DNA of 64,000 bases from Prado023 sp963747335 (GCA_963747335.1 CAVVEV010000003.1:434001-498000); one strand, 5' to 3'. Shown: positions 35,700 through 44,686, numbered from the stretch's first letter. The notes: generated from the sequence alone by a model not told the origin. Translations and numbers: made by a program.

Positions 35700-35812
35700 G
35701 CTGCGTCCCGCCGTGGGCGGTAGCAACCAGGTCCTCACCTGGGGCACCCCACCGCGGTCGGAGGGTTGCCGCCCAGCAAGCCAGGGCTTGATGCTGGGAC
35801 TCTTGACCTGCC
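35700..35812 (-). ncRNA. SAM riboswitch, SAM-IV type, upstream of metY
   Basis: The minus strand shows the SAM-binding core seen in SAM-I/SAM-IV RNAs: GTCAAGAGTCCCAGC, CAAGCCCTGGCTTGCTGGG, CGGCAACCCTCC, then CCGCGGTGGGGTGCC and a closing GACCTGG that pairs back with the CAGGTC at the 5' end. The GC-rich core and its position before metY in an actinomycete suit SAM-IV. It ends about 130 nt before the metY ATG. A hairpin CTTGC/GCAAG follows in between and may be part of the expression platform. Boundaries are approximate. Confidence 0.8.
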
Positions 35813-35927
35813 GCAGAAGGTACACGGGCCCTTGACACGGCGCAACCCCCTCCGTCCGGCGCGTCGGCGAGACTGCCACCACGCTCGAGGCGATGAACGA
35901 CGCCCGGTGGGCGAAGCATCCTGACGA

Positions 35928-36981
35928 TCACCGGCGTCCTGGGTTGCGGCACTCGGACTCGGGCAGTCCGGCCAGCGACGCCCGCCACAGGCGCGGATCG
36001 CTGCCCTGGCCCATCAGGCCCGCCGCCAGCCCGGCGAGTCGGTAGTCGGGATCCTCGGCCTGGGCACGCTGGATGCACAGCGTCGCCAACGCGCCCTCCC
36101 CGCGCGTCCAGGCGACCAGCCCGAGCATGGTCGCGGCCGGGGCGCACCCGCCCTCGGGTGCGGACCGCACGGCATCGCAGAGGGTCTCGATCGTTGCCTC
36201 CCAACACCGGCTCGCAGTGGTGCCCGCGCACGACGAGCCGGTGCAGGACGACGTCGCGGACGCGGATGTCGGCAAGCGCCCGGTGCACCCGTGCGGAGGT
36301 GGAGGCCGTCATGGGATCCACGGGTGCGGCACACGAGTCGCGCGGGAGCAGCAGGCCTGTCAGGAAGCGGATCTGTGTGTCACGCCACCGCTGGGTGGGC
36401 CGGGCCGGTTGCCGTCGTGCCATGACCTTCCCCACGGCGCCTGCGCGACGCTCGTCGCGCGTGATCCGGGCGGCAAGCTCCTCCCTGCTGCTCAGGGGTG
36501 CGTATCCCGCGTAGATGAACTCCGCGCGCACCGCATCCATGGTGGAGGTATCCAGCGGGGTGCCCGGCACCGGGCAGCACGCCGGATCGGTGCAGGAGTG
36601 CGACCACCACATCCGGCCGTTCGTGCTGAGGTTCGCACCGACTTCGATCCCGACGAGGTCAAGTGCACTGTGCAGCTCCGTCACGAAGGGCGCACTCGAC
36701 AGGTCATCGCGGGCTGTGGAGTCGGCGTCGTCGACCCAGGCCACCCAGTCGATGGCGATCCCGCCGGTCCCCGCGATGCTCAGGGCCGTCTGGGCCGCAG
36801 CGCCCGACACATCCCGGCCTTCAGGAAGGTCGACGCGCAGGATGACCGGGGAGATCCGGCCCGGCACACCGTGGATGAATCCGACCAGCGACCTTCTCGG
36901 GGCGAAGCCGAGCAGCGGGGCGCAGGAGGCCACGAGGCTGCTCGGGCATGTGATCGGGGGCAGGATCGGTTCGGCTGTCAT
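35928..36981 (-). CDS. DUF4192 protein (frameshifted in this sequence)
   Basis: Corrected for one extra base, the product has about 350 residues. The N-terminal part (LLGFAPRRSLVGFIHG, RVDLPEG) is the DUF4192 core. The C-terminal part (MLGLVAWTRGEGALATLCIQRAQAEDPDYRLAGL) is the helical tail of the same family but lies one frame away. The break is near 36201-36223. Function unknown. Start ATG at 36981, no strong Shine-Dalgarno sequence. A DnaA-box-like CTGTCCACA sits at 37034-37042. Confidence 0.75.
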
Positions 36982-37048
36982 GGCCCAACCGTCGTCCCCG
37001 ATCCGGTGATCGTGAAGGTGGTGCGGGTGGATCTGTGGACAGCTGTGC

Positions 37049-37501
37049 TCAGATCTGTTCGCCGATGGCGAGCACCTTCGCAGTCCAGGTGCCTGCCGGC
37101 GCCGCCACGACGCACTCATCCCCGACGGCGTGACCGAGCAGGGCCGTGGCCAGGGGCGAGGTGTTGCTGATGCGCTCCTCGTCGAGGTAGGCCTCGACCG
37201 GGTCGACGATGCGGACGACGAGCCGTTCCCCGTCGGCATCGGTGACCGCCACCCGGCTCCCCAGGCGGATCACCGGCCCGAGGGAGTCGAGTTCCAGGGT
37301 GCCTGATGTCCCCAGGAGCACCATGAGGCGATCGTGCTCGGCCTGGAGCCGCTCGAAGTCCGCGACGACCCGCTCGTCGCGCTCGTCCTCCACCAGCAGG
37401 GGGCGCATCGCCGGCAGTTCCTCGTTGGCGATCTCGTCCACACGTGCCTGCAGGCTGGCCCGGCCCTGCGGGGTCAGCATCACCCGCGTGTGATCCGTCA
37501 T
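37049..37501 (-). CDS. GreA/GreB-type transcription factor-like protein
   Basis: The 150-residue protein has an N-terminal helical coiled-coil region and a C-terminal FKBP-like domain with ISNTSPLATALLGHAVGDE, matching the Gre C-terminal signature. It is divergent from canonical GreA in the coiled-coil tip, so it may be a Gre-like regulator rather than the housekeeping cleavage factor. ATG at 37501 gives MTDHTRVMLTPQG. A longer in-frame start exists at 37534. Confidence 0.8.
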   Translation of the reverse strand: MTDHTRVMLTPQGRASLQARVDEIANEELPAMRPLLVEDERDERVVADFERLQAEHDRLMVLLGTSGTLELDSLGPVIRLGSRVAVTDADGERLVVRIVDPVEAYLDEERISNTSPLATALLGHAVGDECVVAAPAGTWTAKVLAIGEQI

Positions 37502-37795
37502 GCCACGTACCACCAGTCCTCGATCCATCCCCATCGATGTGCTGGGGTGCGTTCCGCGAGGTTACCCTGTGGACCCTGCCCATGACACACGGTGGGTGTG
37601 CGTACCACGGCGTGGCAGGCCCCCACCGCGGGCGTTGAGGGGCCCGAACATCCTGCGGCTTCCCCTCCGCAGAGCGCCCGGGCCCTGATGCCAAAGTACC
37701 CGCGGCGCCCGCCCGGAACGGCGCAACGCCGCGCCGAAGTCCAGGCAGAACAGGGCGCAGATGCGCCGGGACCGCGTAGGCCGCAGACTCATTGC

Positions 37796-38272
37796 ATGCC
37801 CACCTACCGAACAACGCTGATCGCGGATGTCCCCGCCCAGCGCGTCCTGAGCCACCTCGCGGACTTCGCGACCGTGGCGGACTGGGACCCCGGAGTCTCC
37901 GCGGCAGCCCTGGTCTCGGGCGAGCCGGGACAGGTCGGAACCAGCTACGCAGTGACCGTCACCTTCGGACCCCGCAGGATTCCGCTGGTGTACGAGGTCG
38001 TGGAGCGGATCGACCCGCTCGACGGGGATCAGGGACGGGTGGTGCTGGTCGCCGAAGCAGGATCGTTCACATCCCGAGACACCATCACTGTGACGCCGAC
38101 CCCGCGCGGCAGCCAGGTGCAGTACGACGCGATCCTGACCCTGCGCGGGCTCGGGCGGATCATGGACTGGCCCCTCCAGCAGATCTTCCAGGTGATCGGA
38201 GGACGTGCCGAGCAGGGACTTCGTGACGAACTCGCGATGCTGGCCGCGGAGCAGGGCATCCGAACCGAATGA
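37796..38272 (+). CDS. SRPBCC-fold protein
   Basis: This 158-residue polyketide cyclase/START-like protein has the pattern MPTYRTTLIADVPAQRVLSHLADF, a beta-rich middle and the C-terminal helix (GGRAEQGLRDEL). Ligand unknown. It overlaps the following SDR start by 4 nt (ATGA), so the two probably work together. It is a second SRPBCC protein, besides the one at 26.8 kb, and is not closely similar to it. Confidence 0.8.
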   Translation: MPTYRTTLIADVPAQRVLSHLADFATVADWDPGVSAAALVSGEPGQVGTSYAVTVTFGPRRIPLVYEVVERIDPLDGDQGRVVLVAEAGSFTSRDTITVTPTPRGSQVQYDAILTLRGLGRIMDWPLQQIFQVIGGRAEQGLRDELAMLAAEQGIRTE

Positions 38273-39262
38273 ATGCCCATCGCACGGTGGGAGTGGGCGC
38301 TGCGCGACTGGCCGATGGGGTGCTGGAGGCCAGCGTCGCCGGCGGGTTCGGCAGCACCGGTATCCGCCTCCGGCGCCGCATGTTCGGCTGGGAGGACCTG
38401 CCCAGGCTGGATGGCCGACACGTGGTCATCACGGGTGCGACCTCGGGCATCGGTCGGGCTGCTGCCCAGGACATGGCCGGCCTCGGTGCGGAGATCTCGA
38501 TCGTGGGGCGCGACATCGCACGAACGCCGCGCCACGGCGGCCGAGATCGGCCGGCAGTCCGGCGCCGAGGTCGGCACGTACGTCGCGGACCTCACCCTGC
38601 TCGCCGACGCGCGTCGGGTTGCCGACGAGATCGGTGCCGACGGCCGCGTGGTGGACGTCCTGGTCCACAACGCGGGTGCGTTGTCGGCTGCGTACATGCG
38701 CACCGAGGAGGGGTACGAGGCGACCTACGCTGCTCAGGTCCTCAGCCAGCACGTCCTGACCAGCCGGTTGCTTCCGGCGCTGTCCCGTGCCTCGAGCCCG
38801 CGGGTCATCGTGGTGTCCTCGGGTGGGATGTATGCGGAGAAGCTCGACCCGGCCGGTGTTCACATGCCCGCGGACGGCTACGACGGCGTGCGGGCATACG
38901 CCCGCGCCAAGCGAGCCCAGGTGAGCCTCACCGAGCAGTGGGCACAGCACTTGGCGGCCTCGCCGATCGCCTTCCACTGCATGCATCCGGGCTGGGCCGA
39001 CACCCGCGGTGTCCAGGAGTCGCTACCGCGGTTCCGCCAGATCACCCGTCCGATCCTGCGCTCAGCACACGAGGGCGCCGACACGATCGTGTGGCTTGCG
39101 GGTGTCCAGCCGATCCCCGCGCCGAGCGGCACCTTCTGGCTGGACCGCGCACCGCGCCGCACAGTGCGCTACCCGGGCACCCGCCCGGATCCCGGCGCTC
39201 CTGAGGCGCTGTGGGATCTCGTCTGCCACCAGACCGGTGAGGTGCCCTCCCCGATCGGGTGA
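38269..39262 (+). CDS. Short-chain dehydrogenase/reductase (frameshifted in this sequence)
   Basis: Corrected for one extra base, the product has about 330 residues. After an N-terminal extension come the NAD(P) motif GATSGIGRAAA, the NAG motif (VHNAGAL), the catalytic Ser in VVSSGG and the pair Tyr-x3-Lys in AYARAKRAQ. The frame breaks at about 38525-38530 (ACGCCGCGCC should be ACGCGCGCC). Substrate unknown. Coupled to the SRPBCC gene by a 4-nt overlap, and closed by the hairpin at 39297-39333. Confidence 0.8.
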
Positions 39263-39296
39263 GTGGTCGCCCCTCCCCCGAACGTCACGCACCGAT

Positions 39297-39333
39297 GTCA
39301 CGAGCCCCCGCCGTCGGGGCGGGGGCTCGTGAC
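39297..39333. terminator. Perfect 16-bp convergent terminator hairpin
   Basis: Positions 39297-39312 pair perfectly with 39318-39333 around a 5-nt loop. The C/G-rich stem lies between the SDR gene (+) and the Pro-rich membrane gene (-). Confidence 0.8.
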
Positions 39334-39347
39334 ACTCGGGCGGGGAA

Positions 39348-40310
39348 TCAGGCGGTGATCGCTGCGATCCGACCGCCCGAGAAGTAGCGCCAGGCGTAGG
39401 CGATCGCGATCGCGGTGACCGGCAGCGTCACCAGCAGGCCCACCCCGCACAGCAGCGCACCCACCATGTTCAGCAGGAAGCAGAGGACCGCGAGCAGGAT
39501 CAGGGGCCCGATGTTGCCCGCCACCACCTCGAACGACGCCCGGATCGCTCCCATGGGACTGGACTGGACTGCCGTGGTGACGGAGTCGGCCTTCTTGTCG
39601 ATGATCGCATAACCGTAGAACTGCAGCAGGAATCCTGCGATCAGCCCGGGTATCACACACAGGAAGAGCCCGACGGTGACGATCAGGGCAACCACGAGCG
39701 ACGCGATGAGGTACGGACCGACGTCCTTCGTCGAGACCAGCTGCTCAACGCTGGGACGCTGACCGTCCAGGATCGCCAGGGCCGCTCGGATCAGACCGAG
39801 CCCGATCACGAGGGAGATGAATGCGCTGAGCAGGCTTCCGGAGATCGACAGGAACTGGTTGTCGAATCCCCGCGACAGCCAGTTGCTCAGGCCCGAGGCG
39901 AGGATCAGCACCAGGCCGATGATCGCCAGAGGCCCGATGTTGGCGGTGAACCCCTTCCACCCATACCCGATGGCGTCCGTCGCGGAGAAGGGCGCGCGTG
40001 GCGGAGTCGCGACAACGGGCGGGTAGTACCCCGGGGGCGGCGGGTAGGCCGCGCCCGGAGGGGGCGGGTAGCCGGCACCGGGCGGCGGCGGGGGCGGGGG
40101 CGGGTAGCCGGCACCGGGCGGCGGCGGGGGCGGGGGCGGCGGGACCTCACCGGACGGGGGTTCCGGCGCCGGGGCCGCGGCGTTGATGTGCTCGTCCGTC
40201 GGTGGCTCCGGGCTCAGCGCCGACTCACCGAGGGCGGACGAGCCGTCGGTGAGGGATGACTCATCGGGATCGGGCTGCTGGGGGGGCGGAGCCGACGTGG
40301 GATCGGTCAT
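39348..40310 (-). CDS. Membrane protein with poly-proline repeat N terminus
   Basis: The protein has 320 residues. The first 105 contain acidic and Ser/Pro segments, then a repeat of P5-9-GAGY units (two GAGYPP, then GAAYPP and GYYPP). Four to five hydrophobic segments follow, with GYGWKGFTANIGPLAIIG, IPGLIAGFLLQFYGYAIID and a C-terminal SGGRIAAITA. The tail resembles DUF975-like integral membrane proteins. The repeats may be a binding platform for other proteins, as in actinobacterial cell-division or secretion factors. This is inferred only from composition. Start ATG at 40310 with GAGGAAG before it. Confidence 0.75.
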   Translation of the reverse strand: MTDPTSAPPPQQPDPDESSLTDGSSALGESALSPEPPTDEHINAAAPAPEPPSGEVPPPPPPPPPGAGYPPPPPPPPGAGYPPPPGAAYPPPPGYYPPVVATPPRAPFSATDAIGYGWKGFTANIGPLAIIGLVLILASGLSNWLSRGFDNQFLSISGSLLSAFISLVIGLGLIRAALAILDGQRPSVEQLVSTKDVGPYLIASLVVALIVTVGLFLCVIPGLIAGFLLQFYGYAIIDKKADSVTTAVQSSPMGAIRASFEVVAGNIGPLILLAVLCFLLNMVGALLCGVGLLVTLPVTAIAIAYAWRYFSGGRIAAITA

Positions 40311-40476
40311 GGTCCTACTTCCTCACTGCCAGCCGGGGTGGTTGGCGTTCACTGGGAAGCCTAGGAGCGGGCCGTACCACGAGGGAAGTGCCACGCCGCG
40401 CAGCTTTCGCCGGCTCGGTACCCATCCTCGGGCGCTCCTCGGGTTCGCGTTCGACCGTGATGAGGAGGACGCCACA

Positions 40477-40528
40477 GAGGATCGGACAACGCCGGCCCCA
40501 GGAGGGGGGCCGGCGTTGTCCGATCCTC
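40477..40528 (-). terminator. Very long perfect terminator hairpin after nrdJ
   Basis: Positions 40477-40499 pair perfectly with 40506-40528, 23 bp with a 6-nt loop AGGAGG. It starts 12 nt past the nrdJ stop. The region 40311-40476 between it and the Pro-rich gene shows nothing else. Confidence 0.85.
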
Positions 40529-40539
40529 GGGGGATCCGA

Positions 40540-43404
40540 TCAGCTGCAGCCGCTGGTGCTCCCGCAGCCCTCGCACACGTAGCACGACCCGGCTGGGCGC
40601 ATCTTCACCCCGCAGGTCATGCACAGCGGAGCGTCGGAGGCCTTGCCGTTGATGGCCTCAAGCAACTCGGCGGAGGAGTGCACGTCACTGAGCGACATCC
40701 CCCCGACCCTATGGCCGCCCGTCACGGGCGCAGATGAGGCGGTGGGCAGGTCGTCCACCGGGACTGACTGCGCCAGGCCCTCGACATCGATCTCGAGCTG
40801 GGCGCCACCGTAGGTCGCGGCGACCTGCGCTGCGCGCTCCTCCGCGGTGAAGATCCCCAGCGCCTCGCGGCTGTCGTAGTCGAGGTAGTCCAGGGCAAGA
40901 CGCCGGAAGATGTAGTCAACGATCGACTGCGCCATCCGGATATCCGGGTCGTCGGTCATGCCCGAGGGCTCGAAGCGCATGTTCACGAACTTGTTCACGA
41001 ACGCCTCGAGCGGGACGCCGTACTGCAGGGCGATCGACGTGGCGATCGAGAAGGCATCCATCACTCCGGCCAGGGTCGAGCCCTGCTTGCCGAGCTTAAG
41101 GAACACCTCACCGAGGCCGTCGTCGGGGTAGGAGCCGGCGGTCATGTATCCCTCGGCTCCTCCGACCGCGAACGACACGGTCCGGCTCGGCCGGGACTTG
41201 GGCAGCCGCTTGCGGATCGGGCGGTACTCCACCTCGACGGCGGGCACTTCAGCGTCGACCTTCTTCGCCTTGGCGTCAGACAGGGGCTGACCCACCTTGC
41301 AGTTGTCCCGGTAGATCGCCAGCGCCTTGATGCCCATCTTCCAGGCCTTGAAGTAGATCTCCTCGACCTCCTCGACGGTGGCGGTCTCGGGCATGTTCAC
41401 CGTCTTGGAGATCGCGCCGGACAGGAACGGCTGGCATGCCGCCATCATGCGGACGTGCCCCATCGGGGTGATCGCGCGTTCCCCCATCGCGCAGTCGAAC
41501 ACGGAGTAGTGCTCGCGCTTGAGCGCCGGGGCGTCGATGACGTGACCATGCTCGGCGATGTACTCCACGATCGCCTCGATCGTCTCCCCCGTGTATCCCA
41601 GGCGCACCAGCGCCCGCGGGATCACCTGGTTGACGATCTGCATCGAGCCGCCACCGACGAGCTTCTTGAACTTGACCAGGGAGAAGTCGGGCTCGATGCC
41701 GGTCGTGTCGCAGTCCATCATGAAGCCGATGGTGCCGGTGGGGGCCAGGACCGAGGCCTGCGCGTTGCGCCAACCGTGGACGGAGCCGATCTGGATGCCC
41801 TCCTGCCAGACCTGCGAGGCCAGCGCGAGGATGCCGGCGTCCAGCGACGAGTGGGTCCGCTGGGCGTCCGTGGCAGCGGCATGCTTGCGCATGACCCTGG
41901 TGTGAGCGTCCTTGTTCCGGGCGTAGCCCTCGTACGGGCCCACGACGGAGGCGAGCTCGGCGGAGCGCTTGTAGGCCGTACCGGTCATGAGGCTGGTGAT
42001 CGAGGCGGCAAGGGCTCGCCCACCATCGGAGTCGTAGGCCAGGCCTGTGGCCATCAGCAGGGCTCCGAGGTTGGCGTAGCCGATGCCCAGCTGGCGGAAC
42101 TTGCGGGTGGTGTCGCCGATCGCCTCGGTCGGGAAGTCCGCGAAGCAGATGGAGATGTCCATCGCGGTGATGATGAACTCGACCGCCTTCTTGAACAACG
42201 GCGCATCGAAGGTGTCGTCGTCCTTGAGGAACTTCAGCAGGTTCAGCGATGCCAGGTTGCAGGACGAGTTGTCCAGGCTCATGTACTCCGAGCACGGGTT
42301 GGACGCGGTGATCCGCCCGGTCTCGGGGTTGGTGTGCCAGTCGTTGATGGTGTCGTCGTACTGGATTCCGGGATCGGCACATGCCCACGCCGCCTCGGCC
42401 ATCGACCGGAAGAGCGTGTTGGCGTCCACGGTCTCGATGACCTCGCCGCTGCCCCGAGCAACCAGGCCGAACTCGCGCTTCTCCTCCACGGCCCGCATGA
42501 ACTCGTCGGACACGCGCACGGAGTTGTTCGCGTTCTGGTACTGAACCGAGGTGATGTCCTTGCCGCCCAGGTCCATGTCGAAGCCCGCATCGCGAAGGAC
42601 GCGGATCTTCTCCTCCTCGCGCACCTTGGTGGCGATGAACTCCTCGATGTCCGGGTGGTCGACATCGAGGACGACCATCTTCGCGGCCCGTCGGGTGGCG
42701 CCGCCGGATTTGATGGTCCCCGCCGAGGCGTCAGCCCCCCGCATGAAGGAGACGGGTCCAGAGGCAGTCCCCCCGCTCGAGAGCAGCTCCTTGCTGGATC
42801 GGATCCGCGAGAGGTTCAACCCGGCGCCGGATCCGCCCTTGAAGATCCACCCCTCCTCGCGGTACCAGTTCAGGATTGAGTCCATCGTGTCGTCGACCGA
42901 CAGGATGAAGCAGGCGCTGACCTGCTGGGGGGATGGGGTGCCCACGTTGAACCACACCGGGGAGTTGAAGGAGAACACCTGGTGCAGCAGCATCCACGTC
43001 AGCTCGTGCTCGAAGATCTCGGCGTCGGCCTCGGTGGCGAAGTAGCCGTGCTCACGTCCGGCGCGGCCGTAGGTGAGCACCACGCGATCGATCAGTTGAC
43101 GCAGACTGTGCTCACGCTGCTCCGTCCCGACAGCGCCACGGAAGTACTTGGTGGTGACAATCGTGTAGGCGTTGACCGACCAGAAGTCCGGGAACTCCAC
43201 ACCCCGCTGCTCGAACACCGTCTCGTTGGTCTTCCAGTTCGTCTGCACGACATCCCGGCTCTCCCAGGTGATGTCGTCGTAGGGGTGCACGCCCTCGGAG
43301 GTGAACACGCGCTCGAAACGGACGCTGGGCACGACGCGGGGCCGCCTCTCTGGGCTTGTGCGGGACTCGGCCGCCTTCTGGTTGTCCGACGATGCTCGGG
43401 TCAT
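40540..43404 (-). CDS. nrdJ: Vitamin B12-dependent class II ribonucleotide reductase
   Basis: This 954-residue enzyme reduces ribonucleotides to deoxynucleotides using adenosylcobalamin, with no oxygen need. Motifs: FSFNSPVWFNVG, NPCSEY with the active-site Cys, GGSGAGLNLSRIRSS, and a Cys-rich C-terminal tail (CMTCGVKMRPAGSC, CEGCG) used for re-reduction and zinc binding. It is downstream of nrdR in the same direction, and probably in its operon, which gives direct NrdR control. Start ATG at 43404, with GAGGAGAGC upstream. Confidence 0.95.
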   Translation of the reverse strand: MTRASSDNQKAAESRTSPERRPRVVPSVRFERVFTSEGVHPYDDITWESRDVVQTNWKTNETVFEQRGVEFPDFWSVNAYTIVTTKYFRGAVGTEQREHSLRQLIDRVVLTYGRAGREHGYFATEADAEIFEHELTWMLLHQVFSFNSPVWFNVGTPSPQQVSACFILSVDDTMDSILNWYREEGWIFKGGSGAGLNLSRIRSSKELLSSGGTASGPVSFMRGADASAGTIKSGGATRRAAKMVVLDVDHPDIEEFIATKVREEEKIRVLRDAGFDMDLGGKDITSVQYQNANNSVRVSDEFMRAVEEKREFGLVARGSGEVIETVDANTLFRSMAEAAWACADPGIQYDDTINDWHTNPETGRITASNPCSEYMSLDNSSCNLASLNLLKFLKDDDTFDAPLFKKAVEFIITAMDISICFADFPTEAIGDTTRKFRQLGIGYANLGALLMATGLAYDSDGGRALAASITSLMTGTAYKRSAELASVVGPYEGYARNKDAHTRVMRKHAAATDAQRTHSSLDAGILALASQVWQEGIQIGSVHGWRNAQASVLAPTGTIGFMMDCDTTGIEPDFSLVKFKKLVGGGSMQIVNQVIPRALVRLGYTGETIEAIVEYIAEHGHVIDAPALKREHYSVFDCAMGERAITPMGHVRMMAACQPFLSGAISKTVNMPETATVEEVEEIYFKAWKMGIKALAIYRDNCKVGQPLSDAKAKKVDAEVPAVEVEYRPIRKRLPKSRPSRTVSFAVGGAEGYMTAGSYPDDGLGEVFLKLGKQGSTLAGVMDAFSIATSIALQYGVPLEAFVNKFVNMRFEPSGMTDDPDIRMAQSIVDYIFRRLALDYLDYDSREALGIFTAEERAAQVAATYGGAQLEIDVEGLAQSVPVDDLPTASSAPVTGGHRVGGMSLSDVHSSAELLEAINGKASDAPLCMTCGVKMRPAGSCYVCEGCGSTSGCS

Positions 43405-43523
43405 GCGCTCTCCTCTGGATCGGCCGCAGTACGCGGTGGCTCCCGGTAGCCCGGGTGGGATGGACGTGCTGGTCAGTCAGGTCGACGCCGAGTCAGCGGC
43501 GGGTCGTGTGCAGGTGGATCGGG

Positions 43524-44012
43524 TCAGGTCGCCCCGGCCCGCAGGTCCACCGAGGTGGACCCGAGACTCGGGGCAGCGCGGAGCAGGGCGATCTCGGCCT
43601 CGAAGTCCGCGAGGCACTCGAACGATCGGTAGACCGAGGCGAAACGCAGGTAGGCCACCTCGTCGAGGACGCGCAGTGGTCCGAGGATCGCCATGCCAAC
43701 ATCGTGGGATGCGATGGCAGCCTGGCCGGACGCCCGGAGACCGTCCTCCACCTGCTGTGCCAGCAGGGCGAGGTCGTCCTCGCTCACCGGACGGCCCTGG
43801 CATGCCTTGCGCACCCCGGAGACGACCTTGTCCCGGCTGAACGGCTCGACGACCCCGGACCGCTTGACGACGAGCATGCTCATCGTCTCGACGGTCGTGA
43901 ATCGCTGGCTGCACGACGGGCACAGCCTGCGGCGACGGATCGCCGTGCCGTCCTCCGTGGAGCGCGAGTCAACGACGCGGGTCTCGACGGAACGGCAGAA
44001 CGGACAGTACAT
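43524..44012 (-). CDS. nrdR: Transcriptional repressor NrdR
   Basis: The 162-residue protein has a zinc ribbon (Cys3, Cys6, Cys31, Cys34) and an ATP-cone domain beginning VVKRSGVVEPFSRDKV. It senses dATP/ATP and represses ribonucleotide reductase genes. It sits in front of nrdJ. Start ATG at 44012 with GGGAGGTGACCC ahead. The region upstream carries the palindromes described at 44093-44159. Confidence 0.95.
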   Translation of the reverse strand: MYCPFCRSVETRVVDSRSTEDGTAIRRRRLCPSCSQRFTTVETMSMLVVKRSGVVEPFSRDKVVSGVRKACQGRPVSEDDLALLAQQVEDGLRASGQAAIASHDVGMAILGPLRVLDEVAYLRFASVYRSFECLADFEAEIALLRAAPSLGSTSVDLRAGAT

Positions 44013-44092
44013 GGGTCACCTCCCGTCGCCTTGGCTGAGTTCACTGCGAGTGAACCGGCAACCACCTGGGGATCACCCTGGGGATTACCTGT

Positions 44093-44159
44093 CCAGAACC
44101 TGTGGATGGCCAACCACAACCTGTGGATGACTTACACCGGTGTAACTACTACATGTGGT
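44093..44159. promoter_or_regulatory. Operator array of nrdR-nrdJ: two DnaA-box-like repeats and two palindromes
   Basis: CCAGAACCTGTGGATG (44093-44108) and CCACAACCTGTGGATG (44114-44129) are near-identical repeats 21 bp apart. Their reverse complements carry CCATCCACA and TCATCCACA (TTATCCACA is the classic DnaA box). Next to them lies the perfect palindrome TTACACCGGTGTAA (44132-44145), and then ACTACATGTGGT (44148-44159), an imperfect palindrome resembling NrdR boxes. Confidence 0.5.
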
Positions 44160-44161
44160 GA

Positions 44162-44190
44162 ACCGTAGACCCTGGACACCAAGGACGCAA
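44162..44190 (-). promoter_or_regulatory. Candidate sigma-A promoter of nrdR-nrdJ
   Basis: On the minus strand TTGCGT (44190-44185) and TACGGT (44167-44162) are 17 nt apart. Transcription would start near 44155, inside the palindromes, so repressors there would block it. Confidence 0.4.
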
Positions 44191-44220
44191 GCATTGGGGG
44201 AGAAACGTGTCAACGCGTGT

Positions 44221-44589
44221 TCAGCGTGCACCGGGAACGAGCAGGACCTGCCCGGGCTGGATGAGGTTGGAGCGCAACCCGTTGAGCTCGCGGATGCGAG
44301 TGACGACCTCACGCGGATCGGACGTCGGTGCCGTACGCCCAGCGATGAGCCACAGGGAGTCCCCCTGCTCGACCACGACGCTCGCAGTGGTGACCGGCTG
44401 GGTCGTCGGGGTGTCCGCAGCCAGGGCGCGGCCCGTGCCCACCACGTCGACCACGCTCACCGCGAGCAGGGCCGTCACAGCAAGGAGGGCGATGCTGCGA
44501 GCCAGCCGCCCGCGGCGGGTCAGGCGAACCTCGGAAACGGGGACTGAGCTGTACGAACCCCAGACTGCGGCGGCTCCGTATGTGGACAT
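44221..44589 (-). CDS. LysM-domain membrane protein divergent from lexA (ChiZ-like)
   Basis: The 122-residue protein has a basic cytoplasmic region, one membrane anchor or signal segment (about residues 32-50) and a C-terminal LysM domain (VVVEQGDSLWLIAGR ... NLIQPGQVLLVPG), so it should bind the cell wall. The divergent pair with lexA matches mycobacterial ChiZ (Rv2719c), an SOS-induced LysM protein that blocks cell division, and is analogous to corynebacterial DivS. Two LexA boxes lie in its promoter. The functional identity is inferred from synteny and domain. Confidence 0.8.
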   Translation of the reverse strand: MSTYGAAAVWGSYSSVPVSEVRLTRRGRLARSIALLAVTALLAVSVVDVVGTGRALAADTPTTQPVTTASVVVEQGDSLWLIAGRTAPTSDPREVVTRIRELNGLRSNLIQPGQVLLVPGAR

Positions 44590-44602
44590 CGCGACCTCTT
44601 CC

Positions 44603-44634
44603 TCGAACTGATGTTCTATCGAACACCTGTGCTA
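44603..44634 (-). promoter_or_regulatory. Tandem LexA boxes of the LysM gene
   Basis: TCGAACTGATGTTCTA (44603-44618) is one base away from TCGAAC-N4-GTTCGA in its right half. TCGAACACCTGTGCTA (44619-44634) follows directly and is weaker. Both lie between the candidate -10 and the start codon. Confidence 0.7.
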
Positions 44635-44663
44635 GTTGTACCACCATGGACCGACACGCTCAA
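44635..44663 (-). promoter_or_regulatory. Candidate promoter of the LysM gene
   Basis: On the minus strand TTGAGC (44663-44658) and TACAAC (44640-44635) are 17 nt apart, immediately upstream of the tandem LexA boxes. Confidence 0.4.
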
Positions 44664-44670
44664 GTCCCAA

Positions 44671-44686
44671 TCGAACAGATGTTTGA
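44671..44686 (+). promoter_or_regulatory. LexA box of lexA
   Basis: TCGAACAGATGTTTGA fits the actinobacterial SOS box TCGAACRNNTGTTCGA with one mismatch. It overlaps the -35 of the lexA promoter. Confidence 0.8.

Noticed and set aside
44013..44220. Cobalamin riboswitch before the B12-dependent reductase operon
   Set aside because: I looked for the B12-box and the usual conserved helices in the nrdR leader and found none. The region is occupied by palindromes and DnaA-like repeats.
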